Program-made: the position numbers and the translations under genes
NCBI RefSeq assembly: GCF_029873635.1
Contig: NC_080420.1
Span: 124,070,719 to 124,134,718 of the forward strand
From: Malania oleifera
Taxonomy: Eukaryota; Streptophyta; Magnoliopsida; Santalales; Ximeniaceae
Direction of reading: 5' to 3'
DNA: 64,000 bases
Notes under the pieces: generated by a model
Databases searched by the model: none
Seen by the model: the letters and a program-made list of their open reading frames with translations, nothing else
Told to the model about the DNA's origin: nothing
In this document: positions 40,664-58,084 of the stretch, piece after piece
Layout of the letters: every line of letters starts with the position of its first letter
Numbering within the stretch: position 1 is the stretch's first letter

Positions 40664-41140
40664 ACTTGGTATTGTTACTGCTTTTTTGTTTTTTGTTTCT
40701 ATTTTTACATAGCGAAAAATATATTATAAAAACATGTTTGTTTATATTATAAATTTTTTATTTTTATTTAAAATTTTTAATTATTCGTGAAAAAATTAAG
40801 ATCAAATTCTATGATTTTCAACTGTCATGCTCAATACAATTTTTATTGTAAAGTAAAATTTGAAAGTTTAAAATGAAACAAAATATTTATACTAACTTTT
40901 ATTTTTATTATTTTATTTTTTAGTGCGTATTATTCTTTAATTCTATTATTTTAATAATATTTTTATAACATTATTTGATTTAAAGGTGAAAATGAATGTT
41001 TTTATTTAAGTTTTAAATTTTTTTTTAATTTTAAAAATATTGATCAAATAGATTTTCGATTTTTGATTTTTAATTTATGTATCATATTTTTCGTTTTTAT
41101 TTCTATAATTTTTTATAGTGATACAAAACGATCCGTAAAA
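40664..41140. mobile_element. MITE copy 2
   Basis: The left end (ACTTGGTATTGTTACTGC) and the right end read in reverse (GGATCGTTTTGTATCAC) match the termini of the MITE at 22494-23160, and the AT-rich interior follows in the same order over most of its length. It lies about 360 bases upstream of the resistance gene. No coding capacity. Confidence 0.6.
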
Positions 41141-41501
41141 TTTCATACAATTCATTGAAGTATACATTTTTGGTAAAACATTATTGCTAAATTTTTAAGT
41201 TTGAAGAAACTAAGGAATAATAATCATACATACGAGGACTTTCATGTAATTTACTCTTTCTTTTTCTTTTTTTTTTTGAAAAAGAGGGCGGCACCGCCTA
41301 TCAGGACTTTCATGTAATGATGAGCGTTGACTGATAATTTTTATTCTTTTCTTCGCTTCCTCTTCCATCTCTTTCTTCTTCGTCTGCTTCTCTGGGATTC
41401 TTTTGATTTTTCGAGAGCCAGTGACTTCATTTCTTCTGGTTTACAGACAGCAGATTGGTTTGAAGTTTGAAGTGGAAAATCAGTGAGTAGCCGAGCAAAG
41501 C
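41141..41501 (+). other. Upstream and 5' leader region of the resistance gene
   Basis: There is no reading frame of its own. The stretch from about 41330 is CT-rich (TTCGCTTCCTCTTCC) and probably contains the transcription start and 5' leader of the gene at 41502. The bases right before the start (GAGCAAAGCATGGC) give an acceptable plant start context. No TATA box could be assigned with confidence. Confidence 0.4.
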
Positions 41502-44500
41502 ATGGCAGTGGGGGAAGCATTTCTTTCTGCTTTTCTTCAAGTGTTGTTCGACAGATTGGCTTCTCGCCAATTTATTGGGCTTCTCCGGGTGCGCAATTTC
41601 GACGATTTGCTGGAAGGGTTGAAGATTACTCTGCTCGCCATTACCGCCGTGCTCAACGACGCTGAGGAGAAGCAATTCGACAGCCCAGCCGTGGAGAAGT
41701 GGCTCCACTTGACCAAGTCCGCCGTATACGATGCAGAGGATCTACTGGACGAGCTCGCCACCCAAGCTCTGCTCTGCAATTTGGATTCCGGATGTCCCTC
41801 TCCCACTACCCCCAATCAGGTACGCGCCAATTGGAACCGCATCTCTAGTTCTCTCAATCCCTTTAACAACAAAGCCGTCGAGTCCAAGATCAAAAAGATA
41901 ATTGAGAAGTTGGAATACATTTCACAGCAAAAGGATGTTTTAGATCTTAAAGATCATTCTGTCATCAATGCTGTGGGGAGGAAACAGAGATCACCCACCA
42001 CTTCTTTGGTGGATGAAGCTTGTGTTTACGGGAGGCATTGCGACAAAGAGAGGATTATTGAAGTTCTTCTGGGTGGGGAAGAAAATCGTGGTGCTAGTAA
42101 AATTGGGGTCGTTCCCATTGTCGGCATGGGAGGGATTGGCAAGACAACACTTGCTCAACTGGTGTACAATGAAAAGAGAGTGGTGAGACATTTTCAGTTG
42201 AGGGTGTGGGTTTGTGTTTCTCAGCCGTTTGATGTGGTGAGAGTAACAAACACTATTTTTCAGTCGGTCACGCGTAAACGTTTTGATCTCCATGACTTGA
42301 ATCTGCTTCAAGTTTCCCTGAAAGCTGCACTGGCTGGGAAGAAGTTCCTGCTTGTTTTGGATGACGTTTGGGACAAAAGAAATAATGATTGGGATTTGCT
42401 GTGGTGTCCTTTGAGAGCTGGTGCATGGGGTAGTAAGATTATAGTGACAACTCGCAATCAATATGTTGCGGCAAGCATGGGCACGGTTCCGGCTCATCAC
42501 TTGACATGTTTACCATCTGAAGATTGTTGGTCATTGTTCAAGATGGAAGCATTTGAGAATAAAAATATTGATGCCCATCATAATTTGGAAGCAATTGGGA
42601 GGGAGATTGTGAAACAGTGCGATGGCTTGCCCTTGGCAGTGAAGAGATTGGGAGTCCTTTTGAGTTCCAGAGCTGAGGAAGACGAATGGAAAGATATTTT
42701 GAGTAGAAAGATATGGGATTTACCTGATGATGAGAGGGACATCCTTCACACTCTTAGATTGAGCTACGATCATCTCCCTGTGCACTTGAAACAATGCTTT
42801 GCTTACTGTTCAATATTTCCGAAACACTATGAATTTGTGAAGGACTCGCTAGTTCTGCTGTGGTTGTCCGAAGGTTTCCTGCTGCAGCCAAAAGGAAATA
42901 AGAGATTGGAAGATGTAGGAGGTGACTACTTCAATGACCTAGTCTCAATGTCGTTTTTTCTACCATCCAGTAACCATAAATCACATTTTGTCATGCATGA
43001 GCTCATGAAAGATTTAGCTCAGTATGTATCCGGAGATTTGTGTTTTAGATTGGAGGATAAGTTGGAGGTTTGTATCCCACACAAAAATTTTGAAAATGCT
43101 CACCATTCCTCATATATTCGTGGTAAACGTGATATGTCGACAAAATTTGAGGCTTTTCAAAGACTAGAGTGCTTACGCACCTTCCTACCTTTGGATCCAG
43201 TTGGTGAAATTGGAGTTAGCTATTTGCCCAATCAGGTCCCATGCGATCTGTTACCGAGGTTAAAATTTTTGAGAGTGCTATCTTTCAATGGCTATCGCAT
43301 CACTAAATTGCCAGATTCAATTGGAAACTTAAAACATCTGAGGTATTTGAACCTCTCTCATACTGCGATCAATATGTTACCTGCCTCAGTGAGTACTCTT
43401 TGCAATCTAGAAACATTACTTCTATTGCAGTGCCGTGCTCTTGTTAGATTGCCTATGAACATGGGAAACCTAACAAACCTACGACATCTTTGCATCAGCG
43501 AAACTAAACTAAAAGAGATGCCCTTGCAAATGTGTAGATTGACAAATCTCCAAACACTTTCCAACTTCATGGTTGGCAAAAATGGCTCAGGAATTAGGGA
43601 CTTGAAAAACATGCTGCATCTTCATGGCACACTTATAATTTCTGGATTGCAGAATGTCGTTAGCTTTCGAGATGCTATAGAGGCTAATTTACGGGAGAAG
43701 CCGAAGCTTGATGAGTTAGTGTTGCAATGGAGCAACATTTCTGATGATCCATTAAATGAAACAACTGAGGAAGAATTTTTTGAGATTCCACATCGTCGCA
43801 AAAACTTGAAAGAGACCATTCCAAGTTTCAGGGAAGCCATGGAGGCCTATGAGCAAACAATTGATGAGGTCAAACAGTGCAATGATTTAGTTGATATAAG
43901 GAATCAAAGAATCGAAACAGATGTGCTAGAGATGCTACAACCCCACAAAAGCTTAAAACAATTGATGATTAAAGACTATGGAGGTGTTAGGTTTCCAAGT
44001 TGGGTTGGTTCTCCTTCATTCTCTAAGGTAATAATCTTGAAACTTAGTAATTGTAAAAACTGCAAGTGTTTGCCGCCACTCGGGCAGCTGCCCTCGCTTA
44101 AAGACCTGACAATTGAAGGAATGGAAGGAATAAGCAGTGTGGGCCCTGAGTTCTGCGGGGATGGTAATTTTCCATCTTTGCAGTCTTTGAAGTTCGAGAA
44201 CATGTTTGCATGGGAGGATTGGTCATCCCCTGAGATTGAGGACAGGGAATGCTTCCAGCAGTTGTACAAGATTGAAATTTATGGTTGTCCTAAACTAAGA
44301 AATATCTCATTTAAGTTTCCTGCCTTGAAAAAAATGTGTATTGTCCGGTGTAAAGAATTGGCAGCTCTTCCGAAACTTCCAATGCTAAATAATACTGCAC
44401 GACAAGAAGGCGGAGAATTCCCTTGCCTGCATGAACTTTCATTAAGAACCTGCCCTAACCTTTGGGAACTACCCAATCTCTTTCCGTCCCTGGTAATGCT

Positions 44501-45830
44501 TGATATAGATGAATGCCAAAAATTGGCTTCACTCCCAGGACTTCCTATGATCGATGACTTGGAATTAAAGAAATGTGATGAAGGGGTCCTACAAAATGTG
44601 GTTTCATTCACTTCGCTTACATACTTGCGGATGTCTCAAGTTCCAAAGCTCACATGTCTGCCTGAAGGGTTCTTTCAGCAATTAACAGCACTCAAAGAGT
44701 TGCAGATAGCCAATTTTAGTGAGCTAACAACTTTGTCCAATCAAATTGGATTGCAAAACCTTCCTTTCCTCCGGCGTTTGGAAATTTCTGGATGCCCGCA
44801 CTTGAAGGATTTGCCTCAAAGCTTGCATATGTTCCCATCTCTTAAGGAGTTGAGGGTCTGGAAGTGTCCCAGTCTTTTGTCCTTTCCGCTCTCCGGCTTC
44901 CCTTGCATGCTTACTGGCCTTGAGATTAAGGAATGTGAAGCCTTGGTCTCCTTCCCACCATGGATGATGCACAACACCACAAATATCACCACCATCAAAG
45001 TTAACACGTGCCCTCCACTTGAACACTTGGTCATTGACGGTTGTTCTTCTCTCCTTTCCCTTCCAAGCGGCCATCTACCCAGCACAATCAAGTCAGTTGA
45101 CATTCAAAACTGTATAAATTTGGAGTTCCTTCCAGAGATGATGCACAATAACACTTCTCTTGAATTTTTGAAGATTGCTGGTTGTCCTATTAAATATGGC
45201 ATGGTCACTTTGCTCAGCTTCATGAGGCTCAAGAAGCTTGTGATTGATAACTGTACGAACCTTCAGTTCTTACCTGATGGCCTAAACAAGTTTGTGCATC
45301 TCAAACACTTGGACATAGCTAACTGCCTGCTTCTTGTATCTTTTCTGGAGCCTGGCTTGCCCCCTCCTAAGCTGCTATCTCTTAGAATTTCCAATTGTAG
45401 GGATCTCAAATCCCTACCAAATCAGATGCACAGCCTTGTACATCTTCAAGAACTATCGCTTGATGGTTGCCCAAGTCTGGCATCATTTCCTGAAGGCGGG
45501 TTACCCAGTGATCTAATATCACTTGCAATCTTTGATTGTGAAAAGCTTATGCCCTCATATGAGTGGGGTCTGCACAGATTGACTTCTCTCTCCGACTTCT
45601 CTTTTGGTGGATGTTCAGCTTTGGTGTCATTTCCAGAGGAATGGTTGTTGCCTTCCACTCTAAGATCTTTTCAAATTCACCAACTTCCAAATCTTAGATC
45701 CCTGCCCGAGGGGCTGCAAAACCTCAAATCTCTTGAAATTGAGATTTCAGAGTGTGACAACCTCTTACCCTTGCCAGAAGGAGGACCATCTGAGATGCTT
45801 CAGAATCTTCAATTCTGGGAACGCCTCTAG
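41502..45830 (+). CDS. CC-NB-ARC-LRR disease resistance protein (RPP13-like protein 1 type)
   Basis: A single exon encodes 1442 residues. An N-terminal coiled-coil/Rx-type domain (about 1-130) includes VYDAEDLLDELA (about 75-86). NB-ARC follows: P-loop GMGGIGKTT at 208-216, kinase-2 LVLDDVWD around 285-291, RNBS-B GSKIIVTTR, GLPLA at 375-379, RNBS-D LKQCFAYCSIFPK, and FVMHELMKD with MHE at 498-500 where MHD is the rule. From about 560 to the end are irregular leucine-rich repeats, roughly two dozen. The class is a cytosolic immune receptor that binds ADP/ATP and is activated by pathogen effectors. Two oddities: an acidic, helical stretch of about 50 extra residues at roughly 750-803 between LRRs, and a C-terminus ending right after a repeat without the usual closing segment. 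It is not broken by stops. It stands alone in this window. Confidence 0.95.
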   Translation: MAVGEAFLSAFLQVLFDRLASRQFIGLLRVRNFDDLLEGLKITLLAITAVLNDAEEKQFDSPAVEKWLHLTKSAVYDAEDLLDELATQALLCNLDSGCPSPTTPNQVRANWNRISSSLNPFNNKAVESKIKKIIEKLEYISQQKDVLDLKDHSVINAVGRKQRSPTTSLVDEACVYGRHCDKERIIEVLLGGEENRGASKIGVVPIVGMGGIGKTTLAQLVYNEKRVVRHFQLRVWVCVSQPFDVVRVTNTIFQSVTRKRFDLHDLNLLQVSLKAALAGKKFLLVLDDVWDKRNNDWDLLWCPLRAGAWGSKIIVTTRNQYVAASMGTVPAHHLTCLPSEDCWSLFKMEAFENKNIDAHHNLEAIGREIVKQCDGLPLAVKRLGVLLSSRAEEDEWKDILSRKIWDLPDDERDILHTLRLSYDHLPVHLKQCFAYCSIFPKHYEFVKDSLVLLWLSEGFLLQPKGNKRLEDVGGDYFNDLVSMSFFLPSSNHKSHFVMHELMKDLAQYVSGDLCFRLEDKLEVCIPHKNFENAHHSSYIRGKRDMSTKFEAFQRLECLRTFLPLDPVGEIGVSYLPNQVPCDLLPRLKFLRVLSFNGYRITKLPDSIGNLKHLRYLNLSHTAINMLPASVSTLCNLETLLLLQCRALVRLPMNMGNLTNLRHLCISETKLKEMPLQMCRLTNLQTLSNFMVGKNGSGIRDLKNMLHLHGTLIISGLQNVVSFRDAIEANLREKPKLDELVLQWSNISDDPLNETTEEEFFEIPHRRKNLKETIPSFREAMEAYEQTIDEVKQCNDLVDIRNQRIETDVLEMLQPHKSLKQLMIKDYGGVRFPSWVGSPSFSKVIILKLSNCKNCKCLPPLGQLPSLKDLTIEGMEGISSVGPEFCGDGNFPSLQSLKFENMFAWEDWSSPEIEDRECFQQLYKIEIYGCPKLRNISFKFPALKKMCIVRCKELAALPKLPMLNNTARQEGGEFPCLHELSLRTCPNLWELPNLFPSLVMLDIDECQKLASLPGLPMIDDLELKKCDEGVLQNVVSFTSLTYLRMSQVPKLTCLPEGFFQQLTALKELQIANFSELTTLSNQIGLQNLPFLRRLEISGCPHLKDLPQSLHMFPSLKELRVWKCPSLLSFPLSGFPCMLTGLEIKECEALVSFPPWMMHNTTNITTIKVNTCPPLEHLVIDGCSSLLSLPSGHLPSTIKSVDIQNCINLEFLPEMMHNNTSLEFLKIAGCPIKYGMVTLLSFMRLKKLVIDNCTNLQFLPDGLNKFVHLKHLDIANCLLLVSFLEPGLPPPKLLSLRISNCRDLKSLPNQMHSLVHLQELSLDGCPSLASFPEGGLPSDLISLAIFDCEKLMPSYEWGLHRLTSLSDFSFGGCSALVSFPEEWLLPSTLRSFQIHQLPNLRSLPEGLQNLKSLEIEISECDNLLPLPEGGPSEMLQNLQFWERL

Positions 45831-47628
45831 CATTGCAGCAAGCAGATATGGAGTCTTACCTTCAATGCTTGTAGTGCAAGGAGGACGGCTTCCTGTAATA
45901 CTATCAGCTTGATGGTTCCCCAAGTAACCTAAGCTGAAACAACAGTCGTGAATGGAGGATGTCTGGTCAGTCTAGCTCGCGTTTCTTGCTCAACAGTACA
46001 TGGCTTTCCATTGACATGAGTTTAGGGTGAGTTTTAGCACAGAAAATTCAGTTTCTTTTACAGGCAATGCAATTTATGGCTACAACTATCTTCTGGCCAA
46101 TAATTTAGATTTCATAATCACTCAAGTTTTTCGTCAATTGTCCTTATGGAGCAAAAACCAGTGCAGTCTCGTGCTGGTATTTTCTTCTAAGTAGGATTTT
46201 TCTTACTCATAGAAGTCAGATTTTTCGTACTCGACCCCATATCCCCTTCAGTTTTATTTGAAAGGCAATACTAGAACAATGCTACATTATTTTATTTTTC
46301 TTTTGCAGTTTACATCTAAAATGGCTATGTTTTAATACTGGTTGCACCAATATAACAGTGTCAGCTTGCTGTTATCTGCAGTCTGCAGCTTGAAAGGCTT
46401 CAGCATTGCCAGTTAATTAAAATGCCATCACCAACACGTGGACAATGGACAATGAGACTGGGGGATGCAGACACCAAAATTCTTTTAAGAATGTATGGTA
46501 CATTATGGTACAAATATTTTTAAAATACATTGTACTACAAAAATTTAAATCATTACCACTATCATCCTTGTGGACAATTATTTAGTTGCCTATTATGCCG
46601 TCAACTATGGATCAATTTACATCTTTTTTCTATTTCAGAAAGGTTGGAGCCTCTTCCTTTTCTCCTTTGTTGGACCAGTTGGAACTACTTCAACTTTGCA
46701 TTACCCGGACAGCAAATCAATGAAGACGTAATTCAAACTTCCATCTACAACATCAAAACATTCCTAGTTGCAATGGCCTTTTGCTTCTTCTCTGAGTTTG
46801 TTTCGTTGATATCCTACTGTTAGCCTTGGGACTATATAATCATGTTTATATGTTGTAATTGATATTAGCTTATTGTGAGTAGCATTGTTTGTATTTCTAT
46901 CTTCTTGCAAGGTTCTTTGCGAACCATTGTCTACGTTTGCTGCGTTGTTGTTGTCTCATGGTCTCATGGCCTTCAACAATACATTGCTTTGTTGCAGCAA
47001 ACACTCTACTTTGATGAGCTGCTGTACGATGATGAGGGGAACTGTGGGCAGAGTGGCAATCCAACTCTCTATGTAGAACAGCTATTTGAAGAATTACGTG
47101 CAAGATATCTTAATTTTGACAATCCAATACCAATCAACATTACCTTTACAATGCTTTTATGATTGTGTATTTTTAAACTGTATGTACTAAAGTATATATT
47201 TTACAAAAATTAAATTTTAATATTTCCCAAATGATGTCTCTTGCACCACAAGCAAACCAAGTGCAAATTATGCAAATTGCTAATGCGACTGCATCAAAAC
47301 CCAACTATGGATACAGATAATTTTCATAAAGCTTTCGGGATAACAGTTTTGATTAGTTCAATAAATATGTAGGAACAGCAGAGCCAACCCATATGGAAAT
47401 CCCAATATTAGATTACATGCTACCATCCAAGGGCATGAACAAACAGCAAAAGCATTGAGTGCATTATATAGAAGGCCCTTCCAAACAACAAATTTTGTGT
47501 TCCACAACATTTTGGAGCATGCCATCTCAATCTCAATACAAATGGCAAAACTGTTGAAGGCTAAACCTCCAGTTAAAAAATTGAAATCCGCAGGACCAAC
47601 TGCAAAACAGAGGAAAGATTCGTTCAAT
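45831..47628. other. 3' region of the resistance gene and spacer
   Basis: No recognisable gene lies between the resistance gene stop and the RPS3A stop. The first several hundred bases are probably 3' untranslated region. Open frames of 94-97 codons at 46530 and 46875 have T-rich, hydrophobic translations without family resemblance and are not called. The last part (about 47360-47628) is likely the 3' UTR of RPS3A on the minus strand. Confidence 0.45.
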
Positions 47629-54561
<6,933 letters not shown>

Positions 54562-54564
54562 GGC

Positions 54565-54572
54565 TAGGGTTT
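54565..54572 (-). promoter_or_regulatory. Telo-box in the RPS3A leader
   Basis: On the gene's strand the bases just before the ATG read AAACCCTA, the telo-box found in the promoters or leaders of many plant ribosomal-protein and translation genes, where it acts with site II elements. It is three bases from the start codon, so it lies in the leader. Confidence 0.7.
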
Positions 54573-54619
54573 CGCCTTGGATCGGTTAGCAGAAGAAAGT
54601 AAATTGAAAACCCCCGCCC

Positions 54620-56795
54620 TCAGTGACCACAAAGCAACTGCAACACCTTATGCCACATGGTCTCATTTCCAATATTGCCCACGCCCGTTCAAAAATAATC
54701 AAAATCAAAATCAAAAATAAAAATTAAAAATTAAAAATTGAAAATTGAAAATTGAAAATCAACAATCTATTTAATTAATATGTACATAATTAAAACAATT
54801 AAAAACATAACTTACTTGAACATATTCTAAAATTATAAATACCAAAGAATACACATCTTAAAATATTATAATAAAAATAAAATTATATAGTTATTTTATT
54901 TAACTATAGTATCTCAAAATTCATTGTTGTGCCACAAAAACAATCTTATCTTATGTTTGACAGTATGAAATTCATAATTTAATTTTGGATTTCTATGAAT
55001 ATAGATAAAATATAATTTTTATTTTAATTATAATTTTAATTCATATGGTCATTTTATTTTAATTTTAGTAAAAAAATATATGTATATAATGAATGACTTG
55101 GTACAAAAAAAAAAAAGTTAACTCTAAATATTAGAGCGTCCTTGTTATTACCTATTTTTATCCAAGCTTATTTTGAACCCCAATTGAAACTTTTTTAAAA
55201 AATTGGTATATTTTTATGAGGCTTTAGAACCCAAATGGAACTAAATTTTTTAAATATTTTGGTTTAATTTCATTTTAATAGTAGTTTGATACAACTAAAG
55301 ATATTTTGGGGATGCTTAGATTTTTTAATCAAAACCTTAGTCCCTTAGTTATAAAAAGAAGTTTAGGAGCGAGTAAAATTAAGAAAAATAGGAAGCAACT
55401 AGAAAAAAAATTATTTTAAACATATTTTCTTAATTAATTTTATTTATTGTCTATTATTTATTTTCTTTAATTTGATTGTTTATAATTCAAAATATTCTTT
55501 TTTCAAATTTTCACAAATATTTATATTTGGTAATTTTAGGGATCCTTGTCCAATATCTAGAGATCTTTAGGATAATTTTTATCCTTTTCAAATATTTTTA
55601 TTAGGCTTTCTTGTATTTTCTTTCATTTTTAGCCTTTTATAAATTGTTAAAAAAATCATGGAAATTGCAGGAATTTTCTGAAAAGTACCAAAAATTTTCA
55701 AAGAGATTTTTATCGTGTTTTCAAGGTTTTCAAAGTTTTTATGCTTATTTGCATCCTAATTTGAATAAGAGGGTCGAAGAATATGAAAAACACGAGCTTG
55801 AGTGAGATTCGATGTTTTGTATGCACCTATCCATTCGCGAATGATTGAATGACATTAAAATTCTTTTGAAAGACACTCTTATGAGGCTTATTTAGAGGGG
55901 TCCATGTTAGCTTAAATTGCAAATTGCCCTTTGCCACATATGATGCTATTTTGTCATGATGTGATTGTGACTTGTTGTATAAGTATGATTGAATCCTTAT
56001 TTGAATGCTAAATTTTTTTATGGATAAAAATTTAAAAATTCTAAATATTAATTAATGAATTCAACAAACCTCAATGTGGTGACTTGTGTTACCTTTGAGA
56101 ATCTCGAGGTGATGGTAATAGTTGTCTTCTGTGGGATCGACCCAATATCTAATGGAGGATAAATATACATCAAAGTACATTTACATGATAAAAATCGTCA
56201 TGTCGTGAACCTCAAGTTGGTGTCTTGTGTTTGCTTTGATGATCTCAAGGTGAGGATGATTATGCGTCAAAGTTGCGTAATTAGGCGTTTAAAATTGTCC
56301 GAGTGTCAAGCATAAAGAAGAAATGATCTAGGTTGTCCATTTGATGTAGAGATCCAACGATTGTTGTGTGTGTTTTTCATTGGGGGGCATTGATATAATT
56401 TATTTACCTTTTATTTGTAAAATAGAAACAGTAGAGCCGTGGATTTTTTTTTCTGCTTCATAACAGATTTCAACCGAGACTTCTTCTTCAGAACCCGAGA
56501 GTCTTCACCTGTGAGAGAGAGCAGCAATCTGCGAGTCTTCACCAACCGAGAGAGAGAACTTTCAGTCGCAGAGCGAGAGAGAGAAGGATACAGCAGGAGG
56601 AGGGTTCGGCATTGGAGGTCTCTAGCTACCAGCGGAGGTTCACGCATGGGTAGGGGGAAGGTAAACACAGATCTAGGTTTTGGGAGGGTTTCTTTTAGGG
56701 AAATCAGAGAGAAAGATAGGAAAAAACCTAGGATTCTTCGCAGGTGCAAAGAGGGGTTTTCTTAGGTCATTCTTGAGCTGACTTTTGGAGGAGAT
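54620..56795. other. AT-rich spacer without a recognised gene
   Basis: Contains an AAATTGAAA-type simple repeat (54715-54760), AT-rich stretches and short open frames without family resemblance. Two imperfect direct repeats of about 50 bases (near 56070 and 56214), each reading CCTCAA-TTGGTG-CTTGTGTT-CTTTGA, lie about 145 bases apart. The last 350 bases have GAGAGA-rich, leader-like sequence and an ATG at 56646 (MGRGKVNTDL), whose context could be a copia leader or a host first exon. It cannot be decided here. Confidence 0.4.
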
Positions 56796-57188
56796 TGGTA
56801 AGCCATAGAGGTAAATCTGTGTACATGTATTTATTTCCAACGTTTTTAATAAAGCGTCTCTGAAGGTGAGTTCCTACTGTGGATGTAGACCAATTTTTGG
56901 GTTGAACCACGTAAATGTGTTCTTGTGGTTTTTGTGATTTTTGCATGATTATATTTTGCTGAAATTATTGTGGCTTTGCTGAATGTTGATTGGTGAATAA
57001 ATATTGTCTTGATCAGGCTTGGCGCACACATGCATGCGTTGAAATAAGCAGGTTTTAGTTTAGGTGTGGTTGTGATTGCTGCAGAAATAAAATCATATTT
57101 GTATTGTGATTTATGAACACTGCCAAGAAGATTTATAATTGATTAAAATTTGTAAATTAGAATAAGCAATCAGGTTATTCACACAACA
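56796..57188 (+). repeat. Left terminal repeat of the Tork-like copia
   Basis: It begins TGGTAAGCCATAGAGG and ends CACACAACA, directly before the primer site. It carries 18 extra bases relative to the right copy. The similarity may extend slightly further left (GGAGATT), so the true edge is uncertain and target duplications do not match clearly. Confidence 0.78.
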
Positions 57189-58084
57189 AGTGGTATCAAA
57201 GTCTGGCTATGTGATGGGGACCGCTAAGTTTGAAATAAAAAAATTCACCGGAAAAATGACTTTGGTTTATGGAGGATTAAGATGCGTGCCATCTTGGTAC
57301 AACAAGGGCTTGAGGAGGCTCTTCTTGGAGAAAAGAAGGGGGCTTCCACTTCATAAAAGGGGAAACCAAGTTTACCCTCCACTAACAGAGTGAAGCTCAA
57401 AATTCTCCAAAAGGCACATAGTGTCATTATCTTGTCCATAGGAGACAAAGTGCTTAAGGAAGTTGCTAATGAGGATATGGTAGCTGGAGTTTGGTCAAAA
57501 TTAGAAAGTTTGTATATGACAAAATCCCTAGCAAACAGACTTCATATGAAGACTAGACTCTATACCTTTAGAATGACCCCTGGAACGTCTATTGATGAAC
57601 ATTTAGATGAATTTAATAAAATTCTTTTGGATCTTGCTAATATTGATATTAGTATAGATGAAGAAAACCAAACAATTCTTTTATTGAGTTCTCTTGATTC
57701 CACATATGATAATCTTAAAGAAACTATGATGTATGGGAGAGAGAGGCTGACTTTAGAAAATGTGCAAACAGTTTTGCACTCTAGGAAATTGCACACTAAG
57801 TTTGAGTCTAAATTAGGGTCAGGGGAAGGGTTAAATGTGAGAGGTAGGTCTGAAAAGAGGGACAAGAAAGGAAAAGGCAAGAGGTCTAGATCGAAGTCTA
57901 AAAGTAAAACACTAAAGTGTTTTGTCTGTCATAAGGAAGAGCATTTTAAGAGAGATTGCCCTAAAAGGAAAAAGTTTTCCAATGCCACCACCTCTGAACC
58001 AAAGGATAAGGTAGCTGTAGTTTTAGATGAGTATGATAGTGCAAAAGTGTTGAACGTCTCTAAGAAAGATTCGGGAAAAGAATG

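Noticed and set aside
41991-42500. 169-codon minus-strand open frame and several others opposite the resistance gene
   Set aside because: All are reverse-frame shadows of the long NB-ARC-LRR frame, whose motifs are unmistakable.
46530-47162. Two open frames of 95-97 codons between the resistance gene and RPS3A
   Set aside because: Their T-rich, hydrophobic translations have no recognisable domain, and they fall in probable 3' UTR or spacer.
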